A program made the position numbers and the translations under genes. A stretch of 64,000 nucleotides of DNA from Ralstonia pickettii DTP0602 (GTDB taxonomy: Bacteria > Pseudomonadota > Gammaproteobacteria > Burkholderiales > Burkholderiaceae), in the NCBI GenBank assembly GCA_000471925.1, contig CP006668.1, positions 620,001-684,000 of the forward strand, in the 5' to 3' direction. Shown here in pieces: positions 25,017 through 33,492 of the stretch (its first letter is position 1; every line of letters begins with the position of its first letter). The notes under the pieces are model-generated. The model was given only the letters and a program-made list of their open reading frames with translations. It did no database searches and was not told the origin of the DNA.

Positions 25017-25569
25017 CGCCGCAGTCGCACGCAGCAGTCGCGCAGCGGCGCAATGCCGCGCGCCTGGGTTGTTTCGCCCGCCATGGACGAAACAGCCCGA
25101 CTTCACGCAGGACGACCAGCCTGCGCGCAAGCCATCGCATCACTCCTGTCGCCGGACCGCTGACCGCATCCTTGCCGGTCTCCATGCGTCCCGCAAACCC
25201 CCCCGAATGCCGCAGAACGGTCTTCCAGACGAGCAGGCCCGGCAATTGCTGTCAGTGGTGTGTCCTTGTTATCGTCAAAAAACCCGTCCGCAGGCAGTTT
25301 CGAGCCATCGGCCAGCGTCGCCCCGCCCGCCACAACGGGGTGGTGCCGGCCAGCGATACCAAGCGCTTTATCGCGGCGGCGAAGACGCGGCAGTGGGAGC
25401 GGGAGCCGCAGGTGCGGATGCTGGCGTAGGAAACGGATGGCGGTGTCACGGCGGTCCGGCACATGCTGCTGCGGGGCCGCCGCCCGATGACGCTGCGCGC
25501 TGTCGGGGGTGGGCTAGTCTGCACATGACCCTGCGCAATCTCCCCTGACTTAACGAATCCGAACGCGTC
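25017..25569. other. Gene-free or decayed stretch after tctA
   Basis: No frame here has a clear start, ribosome site and recognisable protein. At 25345-25429 a plus-strand frame ending ASDTKRFIAAAKTRQWEREPQVRMLA has convincing codon usage and a stop, but its upstream part is Arg/Pro-rich noise, so it may be the tail of a decayed gene. A weak hairpin GTTTCG/CGAAAC lies at about 25070-25092, right after tctA, without a T-tract. Confidence 0.4.
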
Positions 25570-25590
25570 ATTCTCGTTTGCCCCGAGAAT
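25570..25590. promoter_or_regulatory. Inverted repeat ATTCTCG-N7-CGAGAAT upstream of the GntR gene
   Basis: A seven-base perfect inverted repeat with seven-base spacer, about 70 bases before the GntR start, in an otherwise unannotated stretch. Candidate operator; symmetry only. Confidence 0.3.
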
Positions 25591-25606
25591 GGCGGCGCTT
25601 GCAGCC

Positions 25607-25620
25607 TGTGAAATATCACA
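25607..25620. promoter_or_regulatory. TGTGA-N4-TCACA inverted repeat upstream of the GntR gene
   Basis: Perfect five-base inverted repeat with four-base spacer 41 bases before the GTG start of the GntR regulator. The spacing excludes a standard Crp site (N6). GntR proteins of the FCD class often bind short inverted repeats in their own promoters, so autoregulation is inferred. Confidence 0.35.
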
Positions 25621-25660
25621 CTACTATCACTACTACTTCAGATGCTTTTCGGAATGACCC

Positions 25661-26359
25661 GTGGCTAAATCCATTCGGCTGGTAGAAACAGATGGCATGC
25701 GTAGCCCCGCGCAGACCGCAACCCAGAGCGGGGCGGCCATGCGCGACCTCGCCTATGTCGAGATCAAGCGCCGCATCATCTCGTGCGAGTTCCGCCCCGG
25801 CGAGCCGCTGAACGAAGCCCAGGTGGCGAACATGCTTGGCCTGGGCCGCACGCCGGTACACCAGGCGCTGCACCGGCTGGAAGTGGAGGGCCTGGTGTCG
25901 ATCCTGCCGCGCAAGGGCGTGCTGGTGACGCCGCTGTCGCTCAACGAGGTGCTCGACATGATCGAGGTGCGCGCGACCAACGAGGTCCTGTGCGCCACGC
26001 TCGCCTGCGAGCGCGGCCACGAGAGCGATTTCAAGGCCATGCGCGAAATCGTCGACCGCTCGCCCCCGCTGATCGCGCGGCGCGACATCCCCGCACTGGC
26101 GTCGCTGGACCTGAAGTTCCATACGGCGATGTCGGCCGCCTCGCGCAACCGCGTGCTGGCCGAGCTGCTGCGCGGCCTGCATGAGAAGCAGGCGCGCTTC
26201 TGGTTCCTGTCGCTGTCCGACCCGCAGCATCTCGAGAACGTGTACCAGGAACACCTCGAGATCGTCGACGCGCTGGAACGCCGCGACGTGCCGGCCGTGA
26301 GCAAGGCCGTGCGCCAGCATATCGACGAGTTCCGCAAGAACATCATCAGGACGCTCTGA
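25661..26359 (+). CDS. GntR-family transcriptional regulator (FadR/FCD subfamily)
   Basis: Metabolite-responsive DNA-binding protein, 232 residues. The winged helix lies at about 30-95 (AYVEIKRRIISCEFRPGEPLNEAQVANMLGLGRTPVHQALHRLEVEGLVSILPRKGVLVTP), followed by an all-helical FCD effector domain with LDLKFHTAM and HLEIVDALERRD, holding the Asp/His metal-binding residues usual in that domain. The GTG at 25661 has GGAA upstream. It precedes the DUF2848/amidase pair on the same strand by 51 bases and follows tctBA, so it probably controls the amide-catabolic genes downstream. Ligand unknown. Confidence 0.9.
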   Translation: MAKSIRLVETDGMRSPAQTATQSGAAMRDLAYVEIKRRIISCEFRPGEPLNEAQVANMLGLGRTPVHQALHRLEVEGLVSILPRKGVLVTPLSLNEVLDMIEVRATNEVLCATLACERGHESDFKAMREIVDRSPPLIARRDIPALASLDLKFHTAMSAASRNRVLAELLRGLHEKQARFWFLSLSDPQHLENVYQEHLEIVDALERRDVPAVSKAVRQHIDEFRKNIIRTL

Positions 26360-26410
26360 CCTTCTGCATCCGGCCTGACCCGCTTTTTCCCTGTAACAAG
26401 GTAGTACGCA

Positions 26411-27088
26411 ATGCCGACACTGCATTTCCAGGTCGCCGGCGGGGGTGAACTCGCCCTCGATATCCAGCGCCTCATCATTGCCGGATGGACCGGCCGCGAC
26501 AAGGACGCCGTCCAGCACCATATCGACGAGCTCCAGGCGATCGGCGTGAAGCCGCCCGCCACGGTGCCGTGCTTCTATCCGCTGGCCGCGTCGCTGCTGA
26601 CCACGGCCGACGAGCTGGAGGTGCCACGCGCCGATTCTTCCGGCGAAACAGAGTTTGTCCTGCTGCAGGCAGAGGACGCGCTGTATATCGGCATCGGCTC
26701 GGACCATACCGACCGCAAGGTCGAGGCCTACGACGTCACCGTGTCCAAGCAGATGTGCGGCAAGCCTCTCGGTCGCCAGGTGTGGCGCTTCGACGAGGTG
26801 GCCGATCACTGGGACAGCCTGGAGATGCGCTGCTGGCGCGTGCGCGACGGCCAGCGCGCGCTGTACCAGGAAGGCAAGGTCACGCGCCTGCTCGATCCGC
26901 GCGACCTGGTCGAGCGGCTGACCGGCGAAGCCACGCTGCCGCCCGGCACCGCGATGTTCTGCGGCACGCAGGCGGTGATTGGCGAGCTGGGCCACGGCGA
27001 TGCCTTTGAAGTGGAGCTGCACGACCCCGTGCGCAATCGCACGCTGCGCCATGCGTACCGCGTGCAGAGCCTGGCGGTGGCCGAATGA
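26411..27088 (+). CDS. DUF2848-family protein
   Basis: A 225-residue cytoplasmic protein of the DUF2848 family, which commonly accompanies amidase-signature genes. Recognisable stretches are LIIAGWTGRDKDAVQHHIDEL near residue 20, PPATVPCFYPLAASLLTTADEL near 50, IGIGSDHTDRKVEAYDVTVSKQMCGKPLGRQVWRFDEV near 95, and LPPGTAMFCGTQAVIGEL near 180. The fold recalls fumarylacetoacetase-type hydrolases/decarboxylases, so an enzymatic role next to the amidase is plausible but unproven. Its stop overlaps the amidase ATG (ATGA), showing translational coupling. Confidence 0.82.
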   Translation: MPTLHFQVAGGGELALDIQRLIIAGWTGRDKDAVQHHIDELQAIGVKPPATVPCFYPLAASLLTTADELEVPRADSSGETEFVLLQAEDALYIGIGSDHTDRKVEAYDVTVSKQMCGKPLGRQVWRFDEVADHWDSLEMRCWRVRDGQRALYQEGKVTRLLDPRDLVERLTGEATLPPGTAMFCGTQAVIGELGHGDAFEVELHDPVRNRTLRHAYRVQSLAVAE

Positions 27089-28407
27089 GCGCGCCGACCA
27101 TTGCCGCGCTGGCGGCATCCCTGGCGGCGGGCCGCACCACCAGCGTGGCGCTGACCGAGCAGGCACTGGCCCGCATCGACAGCCATGCCCGCACCGGCGG
27201 CACCGCCTTCATGGAAGTCGACGCGGCCGGCGCGCTGGCCGCGGCGCGCGCGGCCGACCAGGCGCGTGCCGCGGGCCTGGTGGCGTCGCCGCTGGCGGGG
27301 CTGCCGATCTCGGTCAAGGACCTGTTCGACGTACGCGGCCAGGTGACCCGCGCCGGCTCGAAGGCGCTCGATGGCGCCGCGCCAGCGCAGGCCGATGCAC
27401 CCGCGGTCGCGCGCCTGCGCGCGGCCGGCGCAGTGCTGCTGGGACGCACCAATATGAGCGAGTTTGCGTTCTCGGGCCTCGGCCTGAATCCGCACTATGG
27501 CACGCCGCGCACGCCCTTCGACGCGGACCGGATCGCGGGCGGCTCGACCTCCGGCGGCGCGGTCAGCGTGGCCGAAGACATGGCAGTGGCCGCGCTGGGT
27601 ACCGACACTGGCGGCTCCATCCGCATCCCCTCGGCCTTCTGCGGGCTGACCGGCTTCAAGCCGACGGCGCGCCGCGTGCCGCTGGCCGGCGCGGTGCCGC
27701 TGTCGACCTCGCTCGACTCCGCCGGGCCGCTGGCACGCTCGGTCGCGTGCTGCGCGGCGATGGACGCCGTGCTGAGTGGCGAGACCCTCGATACGCGCCC
27801 CGCCGAGCTGGCGGGCATGCGGTTCTACGTGACCCGCGATTTCGTCTGCGACGGGCTCGACGCCGAGGTCGCGCAAGCGTTTGAGGACACCCTGTCGCGG
27901 CTGTCGGAACGCGGCGCGCGCATCGTGCCGTTCGATTTCCCGGAACTGCGCCGGCTGCCCGAGATCAACGGCGGCGGCGGCCTCACCGCTGCCGAAGCCT
28001 GGGCCTGGCACCGCCAACTGCTGGCGGAGCAGGGCGAGCGCTACGACCAGCGCGTGGCCCAGCGTATCCGGCGCGGCCAGCAGCAGAGCGCGGCCGACTA
28101 TATCGACCTGCTGGCCCAGCGCCGCGCGATGCAGCACCGCGCCGGCGAGCGCCTGCGCGACGCCGATGCCTGGCTGATGCCGACCGTGGCCGTGCGGCCC
28201 CCGCGCCTGGACGCGCTGGCGCGCGACGAAGATTTCTTCGCCCTCAACGGGCTGGTGCTGCGCAATCCGAGCGTAATCAATTTCCTGGACGGATGCGCGG
28301 TCACGCTGCCCGTTGCACAGGGAATCGGCCTGGGCGTCTGCGCGCTGCACGGCCAGGACGCGCGCGTGCTGCAGGTGGCTGGTGCGATCGAGCGCAGCCT
28401 GATGTAA
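27085..28407 (+). CDS. Amidase-signature family hydrolase (second copy, unlike the first)
   Basis: Ser-cisSer-Lys amidase of 440 residues. Lys78 lies in GLPISVKDLFDV, the cis-Ser154 in AGGSTSGGAVSVAEDM and the nucleophile Ser178 in GTDTGGSIRIPSAFCG, with the standard 24-residue spacing. The C-terminal half contains LNGLVLRNPSVINFLDGCAVTLPVAQGIGLGV, as in allophanate- and aryl-amidase relatives. The start overlaps the DUF2848 stop by four bases. It probably cleaves an amide brought in by the nearby permease or TctABC system. The exact substrate is not readable. Confidence 0.9.
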   Translation: MSAPTIAALAASLAAGRTTSVALTEQALARIDSHARTGGTAFMEVDAAGALAAARAADQARAAGLVASPLAGLPISVKDLFDVRGQVTRAGSKALDGAAPAQADAPAVARLRAAGAVLLGRTNMSEFAFSGLGLNPHYGTPRTPFDADRIAGGSTSGGAVSVAEDMAVAALGTDTGGSIRIPSAFCGLTGFKPTARRVPLAGAVPLSTSLDSAGPLARSVACCAAMDAVLSGETLDTRPAELAGMRFYVTRDFVCDGLDAEVAQAFEDTLSRLSERGARIVPFDFPELRRLPEINGGGGLTAAEAWAWHRQLLAEQGERYDQRVAQRIRRGQQQSAADYIDLLAQRRAMQHRAGERLRDADAWLMPTVAVRPPRLDALARDEDFFALNGLVLRNPSVINFLDGCAVTLPVAQGIGLGVCALHGQDARVLQVAGAIERSLM

Positions 28408-28530
28408 AGGCCATGCGGTCGCGCGGGCGTTAGCGAACGGCCTGCCCCGGGGCAGGCTGCGCCGGTCCCGTATCGGTCCAAGCGCAGCGGCCTCGCTCAA
28501 CCATCCCACTCCGGCACAGCGCAAGCCAGA

Positions 28531-28555
28531 GGGCCCCGCCAATGCAGCGGGGCCC
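28531..28555 (+). other. Strong GC hairpin in the leader of the ACS permease gene
   Basis: GGGCCCCGC (28531-28539) and GCGGGGCCC (28547-28555) flank a seven-base loop, 29 bases before the permease start and just ahead of its AAGGAG. No T-tract follows, so a terminator is unlikely; translational or processing control is possible. A second palindrome, GCCTGCCCCGGGGCAGGC, lies at 28440-28457. Confidence 0.4.
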
Positions 28556-28583
28556 CGCCCAACCTACCCAAGGAGAATCACCG

Positions 28584-29909
28584 ATGTCTTCCGTGATGAC
28601 TGGCGCCTCCGGCGCCCTGGAGAACCTGCCACCGGCAGAAGTTGCCCAGCAATGCAACGTGGCGTACCGAAAGATCACCGTGCGCCTGATCCCGTTCCTG
28701 GTCCTGTTGTTCATCCTCGCCTGGATCGACCGCGTCAACGTGGGCTTCGCCAAGCTGCAGATGCTGCAGGACCTGCAGTTCAGCGAGGCCGTCTACGGCC
28801 TGGGCGCGGGCATCTTCTTCCTCGGCTACTTCCTGTTTGAGGTGCCGAGCAACCTGCTGCTGGAGAAGATCGGCGCGCGCAAGACGCTGGCGCGGATCAC
28901 CATCCTGTGGGGCCTGGCGTCGATGGCGATGATCTTCGTCAAGACCCCTACGCAGTTCTACGCGCTGCGTTTCCTGCTGGGTATCTTCGAGGCCGGCTTC
29001 TTTCCCGGCGTGGTGCTCTACCTGACGTACTGGTTCCCGGCGGCGCGCCGCGCGCGCATCAACGGATTGTTCATGACCTCGTTCGCCATTGCCGGCGTGA
29101 TCGGCGGCCCGCTCGCGGGCTTGATCATGACCACCATGGACGGCGTGGACGGGCTCGCCAACTGGCAATGGCTGTTCGTGCTGGAGGGCATTCCGTCGGT
29201 GCTGGCCGGCATTGCCGTGCTGATGTACCTGCCCGAGCGGCCGGCCAGCGCGCGCTGGCTCACGGCTGAAGAGCAGCAGCTGGTGACGCAGGCCGTGGAA
29301 GCCGAGGCACGCGACCCGGCCAAGCATTCGGCGCTGCGTGACGCCTTTACCAATGCGCGCGTCTGGATCTGCGCCGCGATCTACTTCTGCGTGGTCAGCG
29401 GCAACGCCACCATCGCGTTCTGGTCGCCGTCGATCATCAAGGAGCTGGGCGTGCAGGGCAACCTGCGGATCGGCCTGGTATCGGCGATCCCGTTTATCGC
29501 CGGCACCATCGCCATGGTGCTCAACGGTATCCACTCGGACCGCTCGGGCGAGCGCCGCATGCACTGCGCGATGGCGACGCTGCTGGCCGCCGTGGGGCTG
29601 ACATTGACCGGCTTGTGGCTGCACAGCGCGCTGCTGGCGCTGGCCGCGCTGACTGTGGCCTCGGTCGGCATCCTGGCCGCGTTCCCGGTGTTCTGGTCGC
29701 TGCCGTCGGCATTCCTGGCCGGCACCGCCGCCGCGGGCGGCATCGCGCTGATCAATTCAGTCGGCAACCTGGCGGGCTTCGTCGCGCCCTATGTGATCGG
29801 CTGGTTCAAGACCAACACCGGGCAGCTGTCCTCGGGCCTGTACTTCGTGGCCTTCCTCGAAGCCTGCGCCACGGTCCTGATCCTGGCCGGCGTGCGCCGC
29901 AACCGCTGA
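28584..29909 (+). CDS. MFS transporter, anion:cation symporter (ACS) family
   Basis: Inner-membrane permease, 441 residues, twelve predicted helices. It shows ACS-family motifs: RLIPFLVLLFILAWIDRVNVGFAK in helix 1, GAGIFFLGYFLFEVPSNLLLEKIGARKT after helix 2, and FEAGFFPGVVLYLTYWFPAARRARI near residue 135. Members import organic anions such as tartrate, phthalate, galactonate or glucarate. The ATG at 28584 has AAGGAGAA upstream; a 14-codon longer frame is less likely. It follows the second amidase by 176 bases with two GC hairpins between, so it may be separately transcribed. Confidence 0.9.
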   Translation: MSSVMTGASGALENLPPAEVAQQCNVAYRKITVRLIPFLVLLFILAWIDRVNVGFAKLQMLQDLQFSEAVYGLGAGIFFLGYFLFEVPSNLLLEKIGARKTLARITILWGLASMAMIFVKTPTQFYALRFLLGIFEAGFFPGVVLYLTYWFPAARRARINGLFMTSFAIAGVIGGPLAGLIMTTMDGVDGLANWQWLFVLEGIPSVLAGIAVLMYLPERPASARWLTAEEQQLVTQAVEAEARDPAKHSALRDAFTNARVWICAAIYFCVVSGNATIAFWSPSIIKELGVQGNLRIGLVSAIPFIAGTIAMVLNGIHSDRSGERRMHCAMATLLAAVGLTLTGLWLHSALLALAALTVASVGILAAFPVFWSLPSAFLAGTAAAGGIALINSVGNLAGFVAPYVIGWFKTNTGQLSSGLYFVAFLEACATVLILAGVRRNR

Positions 29910-30142
29910 GCGCGGCCGGGCGCGGCGCGGCGTACCCGGCACGCGCGCCGCGCTTAATGCTGCTCGATCGCGAACTGCGCAATGCGGCCATCCCGCGGCA
30001 TGAAGTCACAGGTGGGAAGACCTCCGGCGGGCGACGGGTGCGAAGCAGCCAGATGCGGTGTGAAGTCTTGGGCACGCCGTGGCCCTTGCATGCGGCTTCG
30101 CCGTCCCTTGCAGCCGTCCTGCGTCGGGATGCTGACGTTTCG

Positions 30143-30158
30143 ATTACGGTTTTGTCAT
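30143..30158. promoter_or_regulatory. ATTAC-N6-GTCAT box upstream of the heavy-metal-type response regulator
   Basis: ATTACGGTTTTGTCAT lies 79 bases before the response-regulator start, in a 327-base gene-free stretch (29910-30236) that otherwise shows no gene. It matches the site at 32312-32327 at 12 of 16 positions, and both have ATTAC facing GTMAT across six bases. Autoregulation by the adjacent regulator is inferred. Confidence 0.5.
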
Positions 30159-30236
30159 TCCTGGCCCGGAGGTCAGGGGTTATGCTTTTCGGGGCCATGC
30201 GCGACGCGGGCCGGACAGAACCGAACCCGAAAGACA

Positions 30237-30911
30237 ATGAAGATCCTGGTAATCGAAGACGAGCCCAAGACTGCCGAATACCTGCGCAAAGGCCTGACCG
30301 AATCCGCGTTCGTGGTGGACCTGGCCGTCACCGGCGCGGACGGCCTGCATTGCGCCACGGAGCATCAGTATGACCTCATCATCCTCGACGTGATGCTGCC
30401 CGGCATGGACGGGTGGGAGGTGCTGCGCCAGTTGCGCGAGCGCAAGCAGACCCCGGTGCTGTTCCTGACCGCCCGCGACGAGGTCGAGGACCGCGTCCGC
30501 GGCCTGGAACTGGGCGCCGATGACTACCTCGCCAAGCCGTTCGCCTTTGTCGAGCTGCTGGCGCGAGTGCGTACGCTGTTGCGCCGCGGTCCGCCGCGCG
30601 AGGCCGAGCGCATCGAGGTCGACGACCTGGAAATCGACCTGATCCGGCATCGCGTCGCGCGCGCCGGGCAGCGTATCGACCTGACCCCGCGCGAGTTTGC
30701 GCTGTTGCACTTCCTGGCGCGGCGCAATGGCGAGGTGCTCAGCCGCACACAGATCGCCTCGCATGTGTGGGACATGAACTTCGACAGCGATACCAATGTC
30801 GTCGACGTGGCGGTGCGCCGGCTGCGCGCCAAGATGGACGACAGCTTCGGCAACAAGCTGATCCACAGTGTGCGCGGTATCGGCTACGTGCTCGAGAGCC
30901 GGCGTCCGTGA
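30237..30911 (+). CDS. OmpR-family response regulator, heavy-metal (CusR/IrlR/CopR-like) type
   Basis: Response regulator of 224 residues. The receiver has [15 protein letters not shown], the phosphoacceptor Asp51 in [23 protein letters not shown] and [22 protein letters not shown]. The winged helix ends [31 protein letters not shown]. The wording [14 protein letters not shown] is typical of the CusR/IrlR group that answers to copper, silver or other metals. Its stop overlaps the GTG of the histidine kinase. The catalase-like and cytochrome b genes downstream suggest an oxidant-linked output; the metal or oxidant sensed is unknown. Confidence 0.93.
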   Translation: MKILVIEDEPKTAEYLRKGLTESAFVVDLAVTGADGLHCATEHQYDLIILDVMLPGMDGWEVLRQLRERKQTPVLFLTARDEVEDRVRGLELGADDYLAKPFAFVELLARVRTLLRRGPPREAERIEVDDLEIDLIRHRVARAGQRIDLTPREFALLHFLARRNGEVLSRTQIASHVWDMNFDSDTNVVDVAVRRLRAKMDDSFGNKLIHSVRGIGYVLESRRP

Positions 30912-32311
30912 GATCGCGCCTGTCCCTGACCGTCCAGCTGGCGCTGGCCTTTGCGCTGGTGGCCGGCGTGGCGTTTGCCGGCGTCGGCACCTACCTCTAC
31001 AAGGCGCTGACCATGCAGGTGGTGGCGCGCGACGATGCCGAACTGCTGCGCAAGGCCGCGCGCGTGCGCGACGAGCTCGCCGAGCGCTTTGACAGCGATG
31101 CCGACCGCTGGCGCGAGATCGGCCGCGTGGTGTCGGGCAATGAGGAGTATGCGCTGAGGGTGCAGTCCGCCAGCGGCAGCCTGCTTACCGAGGCGAACTT
31201 CCATGGCGAGTCTGTGCCGGATGGCCCGCCGCTGGCCGAAGGCGCCGCGCTGGGGCCGGAATCGATCCGCGCCTGGCGCACGCCCGCGGGCTATCAGATC
31301 CGCGGCGTGGTGCTGCTGGCGCGGCCGCAGGACAACGGCGCGCCGGTGAAGGTGACGGTGTCGCAGGTGGCGCGCTCGCGCTTTGCGCTGATGCGCGAGT
31401 ACCGCTGGAAGCTGGTGTGGGCGACGCTGCTGGGCTCGCTGTCGGTCGGCTTGCTCGGCTACGCCGCGGTGCGGGCGGGCATGTCGCCGCTGCGCCGCAT
31501 CGCCACCGGCACGCGCACGGTCACGTTCTCCAGCGTGGCGCTGCCGATCGATCCGGCGCGGCTGCCGGTCGAGCTCAAGGAGCTGGCGCATGCGCTGCAG
31601 CAGATGATCGAGCGGCTGCACGAGAGCTATCACCGGCTGTCGCAGTTCTCCGCCGACCTGGCCCATGACTTCCGCACGCCGCTGGGCAACCTGCTGGGGC
31701 AGACCCAGGTGGCGCTGTCCGCCGAGCGCGGCACCGAGGAGTACCAGGCGCTGCTGGCCTCGAACGTGGAGGAGTATGAGCGCCTGTCGCGCATGATCGA
31801 GAACATGCTGTTCCTGGCGCGTGCCGACAATGCGCGCGTGGCCATGCGTGTGGCCGAGCTGGACCTGGAATCGGAACTGCATCGGGTGGCGGACTACTTC
31901 GGCCTGCTGGCCGACGCCAAGCAGGTATCGATCCGCGTGCAGGCCGCGGGCAGGGTGTTTGCCGATGCCGGCCTGCTGCGGCGCGCGCTCAGCAATCTGG
32001 TTTCCAATGCGGTGCGCTATACGCCGGCAGGCGAGCAGATCGTGCTGACGGCGCGGCAGGCGGACGGCTACACCCATATCGAGGTCAGCAACCCAGGGCC
32101 CGGTATCGCCGCCGAGCACCTGCCCAAGCTGTTCGACCGCTTCTTCCGCTGCGATCCGGCGCGCGCCAACTCGGGCGCGTCTTCCGGCATCGGGCTGGCG
32201 ATCGTCAAGACCATCATGGACCTGCACCAGGGCACGGTGGGGGCGGAGTCGGTGCCGGCGGCGATGACGCGTTTCCGGCTCAGCTTTCCATTGCGCGGCG
32301 GCGCGGCCTGA
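30908..32311 (+). CDS. Two-component sensor histidine kinase, heavy-metal type
   Basis: Inner-membrane kinase of 467 residues. A first helix at about 7-28, a periplasmic domain of about 140 residues, a second helix near 165-185 and HAMP. The HisKA box [15 protein letters not shown] has phospho-acceptor His253, typical of the CusS/IrlS family; the ATP lid has [13 protein letters not shown] (N), VSNPGPGI (G1) and [18 protein letters not shown] (G2). The GTG at 30908 overlaps the stop of the regulator gene (GTGA). It is the last gene before the ATTAC-N6-GTAAT site and the catalase-like gene. Confidence 0.93.
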   Translation: MRSRLSLTVQLALAFALVAGVAFAGVGTYLYKALTMQVVARDDAELLRKAARVRDELAERFDSDADRWREIGRVVSGNEEYALRVQSASGSLLTEANFHGESVPDGPPLAEGAALGPESIRAWRTPAGYQIRGVVLLARPQDNGAPVKVTVSQVARSRFALMREYRWKLVWATLLGSLSVGLLGYAAVRAGMSPLRRIATGTRTVTFSSVALPIDPARLPVELKELAHALQQMIERLHESYHRLSQFSADLAHDFRTPLGNLLGQTQVALSAERGTEEYQALLASNVEEYERLSRMIENMLFLARADNARVAMRVAELDLESELHRVADYFGLLADAKQVSIRVQAAGRVFADAGLLRRALSNLVSNAVRYTPAGEQIVLTARQADGYTHIEVSNPGPGIAAEHLPKLFDRFFRCDPARANSGASSGIGLAIVKTIMDLHQGTVGAESVPAAMTRFRLSFPLRGGAA

Positions 32312-32327
32312 ATTACGGATCGGTAAT
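32312..32327. promoter_or_regulatory. ATTAC-N6-GTAAT inverted repeat upstream of the catalase-like gene
   Basis: ATTACGGATCGGTAAT begins one base after the kinase stop and lies 92 bases before the catalase-like start. It is a clean inverted repeat and resembles the site at 30143-30158, so the upstream two-component system probably regulates the catalase/cytochrome b pair. Confidence 0.5.
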
Positions 32328-32418
32328 CAAGCCGTCATCGTTTGCGGCCCCGCTAGCGGGCTACATTGGGCTCAGCGCGCCCGGACGAGGCGCGCGCAAC
32401 CAGTAATGGAAAAAGCCC

Positions 32419-33492
32419 ATGACACGACACCAAGCAGCGCCGCCCGGCCGTCCAGCCTGCCTGCCATGCAGGCTGGCCGCCATTGCCGCGGTAGTGGGGA
32501 CGATCGGCGCCGGCTTTGCCTGGGCGGCTGGCTGGGTGACGCCGGCGCGCCTGTCGGCATTCAGGATCATCGATGCCTTCGAGGCCAACGCCGGCATCCA
32601 CGCCGGATATCGCCGCAACCATGCCAAGGGTGTCTGCGTCGAAGGGTACTTCGAAGGCAATGGCAAGGCGTTGGCGGTATCGCGCGCGGTGGTGTTCGGA
32701 ACGGTGCGCACGCCGGTGACCGGCCGCCTTGCCATCCCCGGCGGCAACCCGGCCGCGCCCGATGCCGGCGCCCCGGTGCGCAGCCTGGCACTGGAATTCC
32801 GGCTGGCAGACGGCGAGCAATGGCGCACCGCCATGAACTCAACGCCGGTGTTCGGCGTGCGCACGCCGCAGCAGTTCTATGAGCAACTGGTGGCAGCGCG
32901 GCCCGATCCCGCTACCGGCAAGCCGGATCCGAGGCGGCTGGCAGCGTTCTTCGGCAAGTACCCGGAGACGCAACCGTTCCGGCAATGGGTCAAGGACCAT
33001 CCGCTGAGCGGCAGTTTCGCCACCACCGCGTACTACGGCATCAACGCCTTCGTCGCCACCGATGGCGCGGGCTTGCAGCGGGCTGTCCGATGGCGGCTCG
33101 ATCCCGAGACCCCGGCCAGCGCCGCATCCGCTACCGGCGCATCGGCCGATTTCCTCGCGCGCGACCTCGCCAGCCGGCTCGCACAAGGACCGTTGCGATG
33201 GCACCTGGTCGTGACCGTGGCGCAGCCCGGCGATCCCACCGCCGATGCCACGCAGGCGTGGCCCGCGGAGCGGCAGCAGATCGATGCCGGCACGCTGGTG
33301 CTGGAGCGGAAAAGTGCGCAGCAGGACGGCAGCTGCCGCGATATCAACTATGACCCCACCATCCTGCCGCGTGGCCTGAGGCCCTCCGACGATCCGCTGC
33401 TGGCCGCACGTTCATCGGCCTATGCCGAGTCATACCGCCGCCGCAGCATGGAAAACGCGCAACAGGAACTTCACGCGGGAGCCGGACAATGA
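32419..33492 (+). CDS. Catalase-family periplasmic peroxidase (SrpA-like)
   Basis: Short catalase-fold heme protein, 357 residues, with an N-terminal hydrophobic anchor or signal (AAIAAVVGTIGAGFAWAAG). The distal His68 lies in RRNHAKGVCVEGYFEGNG, corresponding to the V-H-A-K-G motif of catalases, and the proximal heme Tyr is in RSSAYAESYRRR near residue 335. FGKYPETQPFRQWVKDHPLSGSFATTAYYGINAF is a stretch typical of the SrpA subgroup, which lacks the full-length catalase flavodoxin-like end. It probably removes organic or hydrogen peroxide in the periplasm with a b-type cytochrome as electron donor: the cytochrome b561 gene follows with an overlapping ATGA. Confidence 0.88.
   Translation: MTRHQAAPPGRPACLPCRLAAIAAVVGTIGAGFAWAAGWVTPARLSAFRIIDAFEANAGIHAGYRRNHAKGVCVEGYFEGNGKALAVSRAVVFGTVRTPVTGRLAIPGGNPAAPDAGAPVRSLALEFRLADGEQWRTAMNSTPVFGVRTPQQFYEQLVAARPDPATGKPDPRRLAAFFGKYPETQPFRQWVKDHPLSGSFATTAYYGINAFVATDGAGLQRAVRWRLDPETPASAASATGASADFLARDLASRLAQGPLRWHLVVTVAQPGDPTADATQAWPAERQQIDAGTLVLERKSAQQDGSCRDINYDPTILPRGLRPSDDPLLAARSSAYAESYRRRSMENAQQELHAGAGQ

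Noticed and set aside
25607-25620. Crp site reading of TGTGA-N4-TCACA.
   Set aside because: Crp requires six bases between the half-sites; here only four are present.
28440-28457. Rho-independent terminator after the second amidase.
   Set aside because: The stem is perfect but no T-run follows; it was noted as a hairpin only.
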